DNA of 64,000 nucleotides from Pratylenchus scribneri. Taxonomy: Eukaryota; Nematoda; Chromadorea; Rhabditida; Pratylenchidae. Positions 41,982 to 53,786 of the stretch are shown here, piece by piece. The position numbers and the translations under genes were made by a program. The stretch's first letter is position 1. The number at the start of each line of letters is the position of its first letter. The stretch is taken from the NCBI GenBank assembly GCA_030063045.1, contig JAQSEB010000252.1:186001-250000 (forward strand), read 5' to 3'. Below the pieces are notes generated by a model. It was not told where the DNA came from. It worked only from the letters and a program-made list of their open reading frames with translations, and did no database searches.

Positions 41982-44377
41982 TCATTCGGCGGCACAAAAC
42001 AGTGAAATTTTTTCATTCAGTGACATTGACATGTTTCCATTTCCATCAGGCGAATTGTCCTTGATAATCTGGAATTTGAATGAAACGCATTTTTTGGAAG
42101 AAACCCAATTCATACCTCAAAAACTTTGTACTCCTGAGGATCAAGCAGAGTGATGAACTCATGATTAATGCCAATAAGTATTTCTCGACGACCAGTCAAC
42201 ATTTTGCTATTTCCATTGCTCCCATTTTGCTTCGTTTGATGGTGACCATTTGTGTTCAAACCATATCGATGATGGTGGATTAAGCGACATACACGGACAA
42301 AGAAATTAGCTAAAATTTGGGAAATATATTTTACTCAAATCAATATTAATTCTTATTATATTATGAATATGAAGTCTCAAAAATTACGTAAAACCATTTT
42401 AGGGTGCCTAATTTCTATCATTTTTTATCGTCTAATGTAATTATTTTATTTTCTATTCTAAATTTTATAATTTAATTTTACCAGAAGACCCAATCGCGCG
42501 AATCAATTTTGTTTGGGATGGGGAAGACACCCTTGGCTTTCGTTTCTGCTGGCCATTCCTTTGTCGCTGTTGCTGTGAATTCAAATTGATTAAATTTTCT
42601 TCGGAAAAATTGTTAACGGAGGCATTGCCAACAATTTCTGCCAATTTGTTTTTTTCGATTGTTGCAGGGAAGAATGCGGCCCTAAAATAAATAATCAAAC
42701 TCTCTCCTCATCCTATTCAATTCAATCACTCACCCATAAAATGGGGTCTGCCGAAGAATAGCTAAAAATGCTTTGCGTCTTTCTGCGTTGTTGTAGTAAT
42801 GATCGGTGGCCGTTCGATATTCATCCACGACGCGATATTCGAGTCCTTTCTTACACTCCATCATTCGCAAACCGAAAAGATGGAAACTTCGAATAACCTT
42901 GCAATGGGGTAAGGGCGCAATTTCTTGTAGACTTTCACTGAATTTTTGATCATTAAATAATGAAATCTATAACAAACTTGATTAAATCGAGTGCCTCCTC
43001 CAGTTGCCCATTGTAAGGTCCGAATTCGATGGCCAATTGAATACCTATTTTTTATGAATTTTAAAATACATACCCAAAAATTCATACACATACCAACCAA
43101 CTCCATACTTTTGGGAAATAAATTATCATCAATATATATTATTAATATTACCATGTATCAATGTTCACTGGATATCGACCGTTCAAAAATTCATCTCGTG
43201 CATGAAAATAAAGCACTTCTGCCAGTCGTTCATATTGATTCACAAACTGATAAAAATTGGTTTTATGAAATTGTTTTGCATTAATGAATTTATTTTAGTT
43301 TAACAATTTTATGATTATTTATCATACCAAAATTTCACGATTCAGAGTGAGTAACACATTTCGCCTCAAAACCAATAAAGGTTCGTCCAATATAATGTCA
43401 TCTTCATCGGCGGTGGTAAAACGTCGAAGGAATGCCGGCCATTTTTGACAAATCGCATAAGGAATATGATGTGATTTCAATTGGAGTTCTGCAAATAAAG
43501 AATGATTATTTTAGGTGGAAATTATGTTAAAATCAATTATATCTGCTGAATATTTTTACCTATCTTTATTTCCAAATCCATAGAAATTAAAAGAAACCTA
43601 ATAAAGGTGAAACAAGCCAGATTGCTATAGCCTCTTCCGCTATATCTAAATCGTCAATTCCCATATGCTCGGCCATTAATTGAAGCAAATCTCGTGCGGA
43701 TGCTTCTAGTCCATTCTCAACACAAAATTGTATCGCAGTGCCATTTGCATAAAAAATTCGAATGTCAATTAATGCAGCCGAATGAATTGCGGCTGTCCGA
43801 TTGTTGTAATCTTCATGTTTTTTTTCATTATGATCAATAACAATGCAAAATGATTCAGAATGTGTCGTTCGATTAAGATCATGCTCTTTTGTGTAGTCAG
43901 CACTGTGTCTTTAAATTGTGGTAGGAGAATTATTTTTAATTATATTATGAAATTTTCTTCACTTTAGTGTATGTCCAATTGGTGAAATTATAGAAGCAGG
44001 TGAAATGTCTGAGGCATTTCCACCTTCGATATCCGAGTTTTTATTGTTATTCTCTCCAATGCTGACATTCTCATTATTGCTACTGCCAAATGATGAATTA
44101 TTTTGTTGATGATCATCATCATTATTTTTAGCAGGTGAAAAATCTCCCAAACTTCCTCCTCGTCGATGACCTTTTCCTGTAGTTTTCCTTGTATCAATGT
44201 TGGCAATACTGCTGGTCGAGGATAATGCAATCTTAAATGAATGTGAAATTTTTGTCTAATTTTCGTTAGAATTTTTAAATTTTTCTCACTCACATCATTT
44301 AATTGAATAGACGGCAGGTTGATGCCACGCGACAAGCTTAATTTTTTTGCTTCTTTCCTCAGCATTGAATAGCTCAA
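41982..44377 (-). CDS. kri-1: KRI-1/KRIT1-like FERM protein
   Basis: Multi-exon gene. The FERM F1 part reads DIRIFYANGTAIQFC and EEAIAIWLVSPLL, then ELQLKSHHIPYAICQKWPAF and PLLVLRRNVLL, lining up with human KRIT1 (IWICSENLSLQLKPYHKPL..., LFLRRDVRL). The F2 end has TPFYGAAFFPATI, parallel to IPTYGAAFFTGQI. The F3 part reads REILIGINHEFITLLDPQEYKVFE and the gene ends at TGA 41982-41984. KRIT1/KRI-1 is a scaffold at cell junctions and in stress and lifespan signalling. I could not find ankyrin repeats upstream; the 5' exons are low-complexity (NNSSFGSSNNENVS) and the true start is uncertain (an upstream exon at 44675-44941 is possible). Confidence 0.75.
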
Positions 44378-44941
44378 TAGAGATGGAGGTTGGATAGGAG
44401 GAGGCGATATTTCTTGTTCATGTTGACTTGGACTTTCTTAAGAAAAAAGATAATTTTTCAGTAAATGAATGTCAAAAAAAATGTTTTTATAACTTTATGA
44501 GATACTTCATCTTTTTTGCTACTCCCTCTCCCCCCCCCCCCGGATAAGTACACTCTATAAAAATGAAAAGAAAGATAATTATGAAGGTTTCACATCTTCT
44601 TTTTATTTCAAAAAGCCCCAGTTGATCAGATTAAGTAAACTCTAATCGGATAATGTATTTTTTGTTTGATTTTTTTATTTAATTTTCCCAACTTTTAAAT
44701 TAACTATTAGTAAACCTCTATTAGAATGTTGAGTCAAATCAATGCTAGAAGGCCTCTCTCTCTTGAACTCTGCGCGGGTCCCGGCAAATGTCAATGCAAT
44801 TTTTTCAGAGCATCCCTTATCTCGCGGAACAAATATGGCATCATTTCCTTGCTTTGAGGTCACCATTGCATTTATTTCTTTTTGATCTGGTGTTGGTAGA
44901 TCCTCCTCATTTTTGTTGTCATTTTTTAATAATGTCGACAT

Positions 44942-45497
44942 TTTTAAAAATAAACAATCCTCTATCCTCTAATCGTGACTGTTGATCGTGGTTTAAAGCA
45001 ACATTTTTTTAATTAAAAATTAAATGTATCAACACTTATTCTTCCTATTCCTAGTTAAATTTAAATAAGAAAAAAAATGATAAATTGGTAGAATAATTAT
45101 CATTTATCAACCTTCTTCTTATATATGTGGTCGCGAAAACTAAAAATGCCAAAACAAATCGGCTCGACAGTAATCCCCTTTTTCAGTGAAAAGCTGAAAA
45201 GGGAAGGAAGGGCACGCACGATAGAGAGAGCAGAGGCTAGCACCAAGCACCGTTTTTGCTTTATTTTTTATCATAAATGTAGAGACTAATAGCCTAGCCA
45301 TGAGCCAATCAATAATAAATTTATAGACCCTAGTCTTAGTCTCTGGTTCAAGCTTCAATTAAACAAGACCTTTTCTAAAAATATACCTAATATTAATATA
45401 AGTAATATTTATGGTTACCTATTTTTTAGACGTGCAAATTATTTTGCCGAGTGATTTAAACGGTTTTGCCGAGAAAATACATTATTTTGCCGAAGAT
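44942..45497. other. Intergenic region
   Basis: No gene supported. Just outside its left edge, at about 44530, lies a poly-C tract. Confidence 0.4.
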
Positions 45498-45803
45498 CAG
45501 TTTTTTGAATATAATTTTTTGTGTTTAATCCTGGAACCTAGACCCATAAATCTTATAACCATTTTATATAGCTTATCGAAACGCGTTGATTAATGTATAG
45601 TAAAGTTGGGGTTTAAACCAAAACCAAAAAGTTATAAACCAAAATATGGTTTGGACAGTTTAATACCTTTAATTTTGGCCAAATCCGGACAAACTATACA
45701 TCAATCGACGGACGAATCTCGATAAGCTCTATAAAATGGGTATAAGGTTTATGGGTCTAGAATCAAGCACAAAGAGTTATATTCAAAAAACTGATCTCTC
45801 GAC
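45498..45803. mobile_element. Diverged foldback element
   Basis: The left arm starts at GATCAGTTTTTTGAATATAA and the right arm ends in its reverse complement. Both contain AGACCCATAAA and the complement of GCTTATCGA. Arms are ~110 bp with substitutions and indels, so the copy is older than the one at 39690. Target-site duplication not identified. Confidence 0.65.
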
Positions 45804-45890
45804 AATAATATTATCTCAATTATTAGGTTAGGTTTAGGTCTGCTTCATATTTTTAATATATTTTATTTTCAGAAAAATTATAATTAACAA

Positions 45891-47768
45891 ATGTTCGATT
45901 CTACATCAGCAACGGCATGGCTATGGAATGAACACTTTTGGTTGCCGGAAAACATCACATGGACTGATTTGGAGTCCCGAGATGGTATTCAATACCCGCA
46001 ATTCCGTGAACTTGGCTACACCCTTCTTGTTGGCCTAATCATAACCATTGTTCGTATCCTAGTTGAAGCGTTCATTTTCGTCCCTATTGGCTACCTATAT
46101 GGATTTATGGACCAAAAAAAGGTTTGACCTTTATAATGAAAATTGCCTTTTAACTTTTTTCTCATAAAATAAAATACGTTTCTTTTTATAAAATTTTTGT
46201 TATTCAGGGTTGTCTTCTAAATCGCATATGGTCACATTTGTTTTTCGGCTTCGCTGGACGAACCAAATTTAAACGGGTTGCTGAGACGGCATGGTATATT
46301 ATATTTAAATCAATTTTGTATTTTTTAAATAGGCGATTCACTTATTATACGTGCATATGGATTGTTGGCCTAAGTGTCCTCTACAAAGAACCTCAATTTA
46401 GTGCCGTGATCGACTGTTTCCGTGGATGGCCTAATCATCATATGCCAAAGTGAATTTTTCATTCTTTTAAATAACAAGCTTTTTTAAAGAAATCCTTAAT
46501 CAAAATAAATCATATTATATAATCACCAATCAATATTTTATTTTTTTAGTGGTGTATGGTGGTACTATATTGTTCAAGCAGGATTTTACTGGGCTTTGTT
46601 ATTCAGGTTTGCGTATGAAATAAATATGAATAATAATTATACTTAAATCCTTAAATATGTGGTACTTGTTAAGTTTACATCCCTTTTTGAAAAGTGCTTT
46701 GTCCCCCCTATGGGTCATCAGGTTTAGGGTTGGGTTGGGGTCATTCAGGGATATGTTAGGCGTTAGGGATTGGATTAGGATGATGTAAAATCATCTCAAA
46801 TGTATCCTAAACCCAAACCCTAACAGCTAACAACAAAGGGGGGTCCCTTACCCTTCACTTTTTCCAAGATGACCCGTGACCCCAAAAGGGGATGTAAACT
46901 TAACAAGTACCAAATATGTTTTAATTTTTTAAGTATTTTCACATTCGATGTACGTCGATCGGATCACTGGGAGATGGCCACCCATCATATGGCTACAATT
47001 ATGCTACTTTCCATGAGCTTCACCGTCAATTTTGTTCGAGTTGGTACATTGGTTCTATTCATACATGACAGTGCTGACATTTTCTTGTGAGTTTTACCAA
47101 CTTTATTATATTGCGACAATAACAAAAATATGTGACAATTATAGAGATCTTGGCAAATTATTGCGATATGCTGGCTGGGATCGAGCTGTGACAATCGATT
47201 TTTGTGTTTTTCTTTTTGTATGGGTTGCAACACGACTCGTCTACTTTCCATTCAAAATTGTGCGTTGTATGCTTTTCGATGCACCGCCTCTCATTCAACA
47301 ATCTTATCGGTTAGTATATAGGATAATTATCTATCTATCTATTATGGATATAGACAATTTTTAATAAAAAAATTAAAAATTCTTTTCATATATGGGTAGG
47401 ATGATGACCAGATAATTAGCATTTTATTTTCATAAATGACGTCAAATCAATATAATTTTACATATTTACATTATTACACATGTATTTAAAAAAAACTTAA
47501 TGGTAAATCAAATCAATTTTAAATTAATTCTTCCAGATGGGACTATCTTTTCCAACGGCCAATTATTCCGCGTGTTTTCATGGCAATGCTCTGTTTCCTA
47601 CTCCTACTTCATCTATTCTGGACTTATTTGCTGATAAAAATTGCGGTCAAATCAGTGAAAAGTGGCGTCGATGACATTCGTGAAGAAGAAAGTGGTGATG
47701 AAGGTGATGAAGAAGTGAAAAGCGCTTCCAATGGAACAGCAATTGCTGAGAAGAAGAAGAAAATATAA
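45891..47768 (+). CDS. Ceramide synthase (LAG1/TLC domain)
   Basis: Several exons: N-terminal membrane segment (LLVGLIITIVRILVEAFIFVP), RIWSHLFFGFAGRTKFKRVAETAWR, then the Lag1p motif RRSDHWEMATHHMATIMLLS...RVGTLVLFIHDSADIFL with the HH pair and HDxxD. Further membrane segments follow, and an acidic then lysine-rich tail (EEESGDEGDEE...KKKKI). It N-acylates sphingoid bases in the ER membrane; the final KKKKI resembles ER retrieval signals. A MITE lies in the intron before the Lag1 exon and does not touch coding sequence. Confidence 0.9.
46661..46911. mobile_element. 251-bp MITE in a ceramide synthase intron
   Basis: Terminal inverted repeats GGTACTTGTTAAGTTTACAT and complement, flanked by a perfect 8-bp duplication AAATATGT (46653-46660 and 46912-46919). 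This points to a hAT-type mobiliser. The interior has an imperfect inverted repeat of GGTTTAGGGTT/AACCCTAAACC type words. Confidence 0.85.
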
Positions 47769-48240
47769 GGGAATATAACAAAACGTGCCTATTGACTTTC
47801 TCTCACAACGGATAAATTACTCGACTGTTATTTTTTTTACCATCTCACTTTGAAACAGATTTGCAATTCTAAATCATTTCAATCAATTCTTATTCCACAA
47901 TACCGAATCCATAGACATATTGAGAGATTTTTTCACAAATTAAACATTTATCAAATAAAATTGTTTTAGTTGATTATTTTTGTTAAAAGCATTTCCCAAT
48001 TTGACAAATATTTATATATCCATTATTCTTGCCTTAATTTTAAAATTGTTGACGATTTTCTTAAAAAGTTATTGAAAAAAATTTTTATAAAAACAAAAAG
48101 AAAATGTAATTTCTTTTACATATTTTTAAATTTATATCGGTCATTCATCACATCATAATAAAAAATTTTTTATGTGATAATTTTTCAGGAAGGGAAATTT
48201 TTACCGAGGGTAATTTTAATTTGCACACAAAATCGACAAA
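47769..48240. other. Intergenic region
   Basis: AT-rich spacer between two plus-strand genes. No element noticed. Confidence 0.4.
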
Positions 48241-50306
48241 ATGGAAAATGTTTCAAATCAATTAAATCAACAGCAAGGAGGTGCCGGGTTGCGAAATCAT
48301 CAACAACAGGTTGAATCAATATTAATTTTTCCAGTTTGAATTATATTCATTAAGGTACGAAGCAATCAACAGAATGCCGCATTGGTAACTGCTACAGCTG
48401 CTAATGCTAATCCACAAATGGGTGCTGTGAACATTCAAAATGAGGTTATTTCATCAAAAATGCCTAAAAATCATAGATGGAAGGGGGGGGGGGAGTAGCA
48501 GGGCCAGGGTGGTGCTGGATCAAGCACCATTGTGAAATGAAAATGGGTAAAAAAAAAGTAAAAGTGGACCCTTTTGTGCGCGGCTATTTTAGGCCCAAAT
48601 TTTTCGCTGGGCGGCCAAAATATTGATAAATAGAACTTGGCAAAAAAATCACAATTTACACTCGAGCACCCCTGAAAATTTTTTTTGGCTATGCCATTAG
48701 GGGGTCAGGGGGTCCTGCATTTATGGGTTAAATATTAACTATAAATATTACTCGTTAGAATCCAGCAAATTTTTGATTATTTACAGCTGATTATCATAAA
48801 ACAAGAAGCAATGATTGTTCGAAATGCCGTTCTTTTGTTGGAAAATGAAAAGGTTAGAGTTTAAAAAAAACAAACAATAACATTTCATCACCAGGAAAGT
48901 CTTCGCAAAGCAATTCGGAAACTTAAGGTATATTTTTAAAATAAAGATACAAAATATAAAAGTTTAAAGCTCGAGAACGGAAGAATGAAACAAAAAATCA
49001 AAACACTGAATGAAAAGGTGGCCAAATTGTCCAATGAGGAGACCGAAGATATGGATTCGGATAAAGCACCAGAAGCAGAAAAGGATTATGATGAATTGAA
49101 CCGTGACTTCTATTTGATCGGAGGGATACATGGTTATAATTTAATGTAATATATAATATTATTCTATTATAGACCCGTTGGCCTTACGCTATGAGGTAAT
49201 CATTCGTGACAACTCAGGCATAGAACATAAAAGTTCCGAACGCTTCTATTGGTATAAAATGGCTGAACATTTCGGCGATGAACAGGCTAAACAGAACGTT
49301 TTGACGGCATCAAATGTTCAGGCAGCAGAAGAAGCCATCAAAGCAATTCAAAATTTCGATGATCAAGAGTGGTCAAAAGTAAGTAATAAAATCAGTTGCA
49401 TTAGAAGTCGTTGAAAACACTTTTTTCATATATAACTAATATGGAATTGTAATTTTGCATATTTTCCCAAAAAATTTCATTTTAGACATCGATTAAATTA
49501 AACGAAATCGAAAATCCATTTAGATGATACATGTTTAAAGTTTAAAAACATTAGAAAGATAGAAAGTGAACCATTAAATGAGATTCTTGAATTTAAGTAA
49601 TATGGAATACATTTTTTCAGGTGAAATTATCAATTTGGGAAGAGGGGCAACTCTTGAAACTGGATCAAGTTCGTTGGATTGCAAACTTGGTAAGATATTT
49701 TGACTCCTAACTTGCTTATATTGCAATATTATTCAATAAAAATGGTAGCTTGTGCTTACCAAAACAACTTATTTGGCTGTAGCATCGGAGGACAAGGTAA
49801 ATATAACATTATTTATAACAATATAATTATATGAATTTTAGTTTTTTGGCACGGGATGGCGTAAAAACCGCGAAGAGTCTAACAAACCTATATTCTGGGA
49901 TGGAGCGAATGAAGGAGGTCGTTTACTTATGAAATTGCGTCACGAAATGAAGAAATCACATAAATGGAATGGACCACAGGAGGAAGAAGTTCGTTCTAAA
50001 TATTTCTAAAGTTAACTCTATAAGGATTAAATCATAGGAAAAATTATATTTTAAATATAATTTTTTTAAGATTCTAGCTGGAATAATTAATTTAACATTG
50101 TCTATACTAATGATAATGATAAAAAATATTTACAATAGGAATCGAACGCAAAACTGCGAGAATTGATGCGCTTTGTTTGGCGCCGTATTGATCCAGGAAA
50201 GCGGATGATGGTTGGAGGTGCTGGACGAGGAGGAATGGCGATGGGACGCGGAGGACGATTTAATGGAAACCGTGCCAATAGTGGCGGACGTTCACAACAC
50301 AATTAA
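48241..50306 (+). CDS. NADAR-domain protein with N-terminal coiled coil
   Basis: Small exons begin MENVSNQLNQQQGG, followed by a leucine/charged coiled coil (KESLRKAIRKLKLENGRMKQKIKTLNEKV). The second half reads as NADAR (YbiA-like): ERFYWYKMAEHFGDEQAK, VKLSIWEEGQLLKLDQVRWI, AVASEDKFFGTGWRKNREE, then WDGANEGGRLLMKLRHEM. The pattern FfGtGw...N.gG.lLM is the family hallmark. The C-terminus is glycine/arginine-rich (GRGGMAMGRGGRFNGN), an RGG-type RNA-binding tail. NADAR proteins cleave N-glycosidic bonds, including ADP-ribose on nucleobases. Substrate here is unknown. An intron near 48480-48720 holds G-rich, TE-like sequence. Confidence 0.75.
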
Positions 50307-51351
50307 TTGACAAAGACGAAAGAAGAAATAAATTTGCATACGGAAGTTATTTGACTCTATTTTAAAACATAAATTGACACAAGAATAAGCACGATTTATT
50401 TGTTAAAAAGAAACATTAAACACTTTGCAATTTAAAGGGATTTGAAAAATTTCATTTATTGTAATTCCATAATATTTGATAATGAATAATGATTGATAAA
50501 TGACTTTCCATATATATAAATAATATGAAATTTTTATTATATTTACAAATTCAATCTTATTTAGTATTAAAGTTGACAAAAAGAAGATCTTTGAATCGAT
50601 ATCTGCTGCTGGTATCCATTCCATAGAGAGAGTCCATACCACCTCACCTTTGATTTTATAATTTTGAAAAGAATACCCTGACAGCATTTTTGGCAACTGA
50701 CAAGGTTTGTTTTTTTTGCGTGTGCTTTATATTAGTGACGTGAATTTAAAGTTTATTCATTTAAAAAATGAGTGTAAAAAGAATTACTTTAGTGGCAATA
50801 AAAATAGCCAAAGTGTTAATGGGCTATTTTTTTATCTGGTAACTCATGCACTGCATTCAACCTCGATTTAATTTTAATATTAAATAAATACCACAATCAA
50901 CCCAAAAAATAAAATTGGCAGTAAACAGAAAATAATAAATTATTTAGTAAAAAATCACATGTTTTAACAGGCATATAGTTGTCATTATCAAATCACTAGT
51001 TTTTTACCAATCAATCATGAGAGCTTGGAAACTGCTCACACCCATCCCATGAGCCATCATATACCCTTCATTCATTATTGGGTATTGGCCTAAACTGAAA
51101 TTACTTTAATCTATTAAGATTACTATACTAGTAGAAAGAATTGTGAGATTTAGTTTTTAGATTTTTCTAAATACATATACGTTGATATATGTCGAAAACA
51201 ACACTCCAATAAATAGAATAATTCCATCTGAATTCAATATTCAACGATTTTCAAAACATTTGAAATTCACGACAATTATAAATTCACGACAATTATAAAT
51301 TCAAGTTTTAGATCAATTGCCAATTAACATACAATAAATATAATTGGCTGG
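50307..51351. other. Intergenic region
   Basis: AT-rich. A tandem ATTCACGACAATTATAA pair near 51267-51300 is the only structure noticed. Confidence 0.4.
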
Positions 51352-53786
51352 ATGACGGATTCATCCTACGCAAATCGACGGGCATTGGCCACATTTATAT
51401 TCATGCTCTTCATTTCTACAATGCAGCAGAAACATCAAATACAAAGGATAAACAGCGAAATGATTGAGCATAAAAGCATTGAAGAATTGGCTGCAAATGA
51501 GAGCAAAGGTTTTTAATTTTTATTAGCAAAAAAGCATTATGGGCCGGGATATATTTGCAAAATTTAGCTATTTTATTCATAATATTTTTTCATTTAAATA
51601 TGATTATAAAATACAACTTTAGAAAAATGCACAAATGACCAGCAAGATTTTTCTAATGCTATGTTTTTTGGAGGCATATTGGCAGAATACATTAAAAAAT
51701 CAAACCGCGCAAATACAACAAAGCTAAATTCGAAACAATCATTTGTGAAGCAAAATAAAAATTCATGCTCAAGAGTCGACGAAATGCACGGAACTACAAT
51801 GTACCTTTTTCCTTTATATAACTTATATTGTAAAAATTAAATAGAAGATCCCAGCAAGAACAATCAATTTCTTCATCATCTAATTCTGGGGATCCTTCAT
51901 TGGGCTCAACTACAACATCTTTTGTTGAACAAGATGTTTTGACTGCAGCTCCAACAGAACTTCCAGCTGAAACAACCAAACAAAGTAGCCAACAACAGCA
52001 GCAGAGGATTGTGGTGGAAGAAGCGCAACATCCGCATCAAAAGAGGAATTATGCATCAAAAGAATGTGGTGCCAAAGTTCTTTATGCAAATGAAGAGGCT
52101 GAGAATCGAGGCGCCATCCTAAATGGTATAATAAAAAATGTTCTGATTTGATACACAAAATATTATAAAGAACTTTATTCTCGAATTTACAATTACTTAT
52201 TTTTAATAATTTTAAATTTGAGATCCTGAACGCGATGACTATATGCGGAATCCATGCGAAAGGGCTCAAAACAAATTTCTAATCATAGAATTATGCGAAA
52301 CAATTCAGGTTAATCTCAATAAAATCTTATCCTATTGAAATAATAATGAAGTTATAAGTTAATAACAGTATAAATCTTTGAAGAAATTGTTAATTGTAAA
52401 TTTTTGGTTTATTTGTTATAGACTAAATTGTCTTACATATTTTTGTATTTTAAAATTAATCAATTCCATTTTATAGCCAATTTCTTTGGACATTGCAAAT
52501 TTGGAACTTTTCTCATCCAACCCCAAGGAATTTCGATTAAGTGGATCAGAGCGTTATCCAACCCAAGAATGGGCGTTGATTGGGGAGTATGAAGCACCGA
52601 ATAATCGCGAAATTCATTCATTTGAGGTCAAGCCGGAGCATGCTGCTTACGCTAAATTTATTAAGGTTTTTTTATTATAAAAATCTCCTTTCGATACATC
52701 GATTATTAAATAAATGTTAGAAAATTATTTATATTTATAGTAAGGTTTAACTAAATCAAATTTTAGTTGGAATTGCTCAGCCATCATGGAAATGAACATT
52801 TTTGCACACTCAGTACATTTCGACTATATGGAACTTCCATGGTTGATGAGTATGAAGCGGAGGCATCTTCATTATCAGAAGAGCAAGAGAAACAACGAAT
52901 AGCCTCAGCAAAAAGGGCTGAAAAAACTAGGCTAGAATTCCTGGATCGAGTGCTGCGCCGACAAACTGCAGCATTTTGTCCACTTCCTTCATCCGCACCT
53001 TTAACTTGTCGAAGAAAAAGCGAAGGTAAAATTTATCAATGAAAACTAAATCAGCAATAAAAACTTTCTTAAAGCGTCTCAAAATGGACAACCACAAAAA
53101 CAACAGCAACCAAAAATTGGAGAACAACTAAGGCAAGAAAGCACCGAGACCAATAATAATGGAAATGGTGCAACAAATGGAGTAAAGCAATTGTTGATCC
53201 AGAAGTCAATAGTCGCCAACAAAGTTGTAGATAAAGGTTAGAAAACATTTAAAGCAAATAGTTATCACATAACATTTATGAAAGTAAAATATTAAATTTT
53301 TGAGGATCAATGATACATACATATACATATTTAATTATTTTTTATAAAACAAAAAATTGAAATTTGAGTCTTAATAAATCATTTTTTACAGCCAACCTTA
53401 GGCCTCTACCAGGCACCTCAACCAACAATAAAGAATCAGTATTTATGAAATTGAAAAGTATGGCAGAAAAAATGCAGAAATTGGAGGTAATTTTTGAAAT
53501 TAATTTAATTATTATAAAATAATTTAAGACCAAAATATCAGCATTGGAACGTGAAAATGCAATAAAGCAGTCAGATCCATCAATGGCTACAATGATGCAA
53601 ATGCTTAGAGATTTCGGCGACAAATTTGGCAAAATAGAGAAGGAAATGGCCGATTTGAAGGAAGAAAACAGGGAATTAAAAAATGAAAATAACAAATTGA
53701 GGGAGGATATTGCCGATCTGAGAGATGATTTGGTCGAAAAGGGACAAGAATTGGATGAAAAATGCTCGTTTTGTATGTATAATTGA
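51352..53786 (+). CDS. SUCO/Opt (SLP1-type) SUN-domain membrane glycoprotein
   Basis: Begins [20 protein letters not shown], a signal-anchor start. A low-complexity region (SSQQQQQ) precedes the SUN domain: [62 protein letters not shown], then [24 protein letters not shown]. This is the SUCO/osteopotentia/SLP1 type of SUN domain, which works in the ER in folding and protection of membrane and secreted proteins. A coiled coil at the end ([21 protein letters not shown]) precedes the stop. I see no clear second membrane segment, which SUCO usually has near the C-terminus; the model may be incomplete there. Confidence 0.8.
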
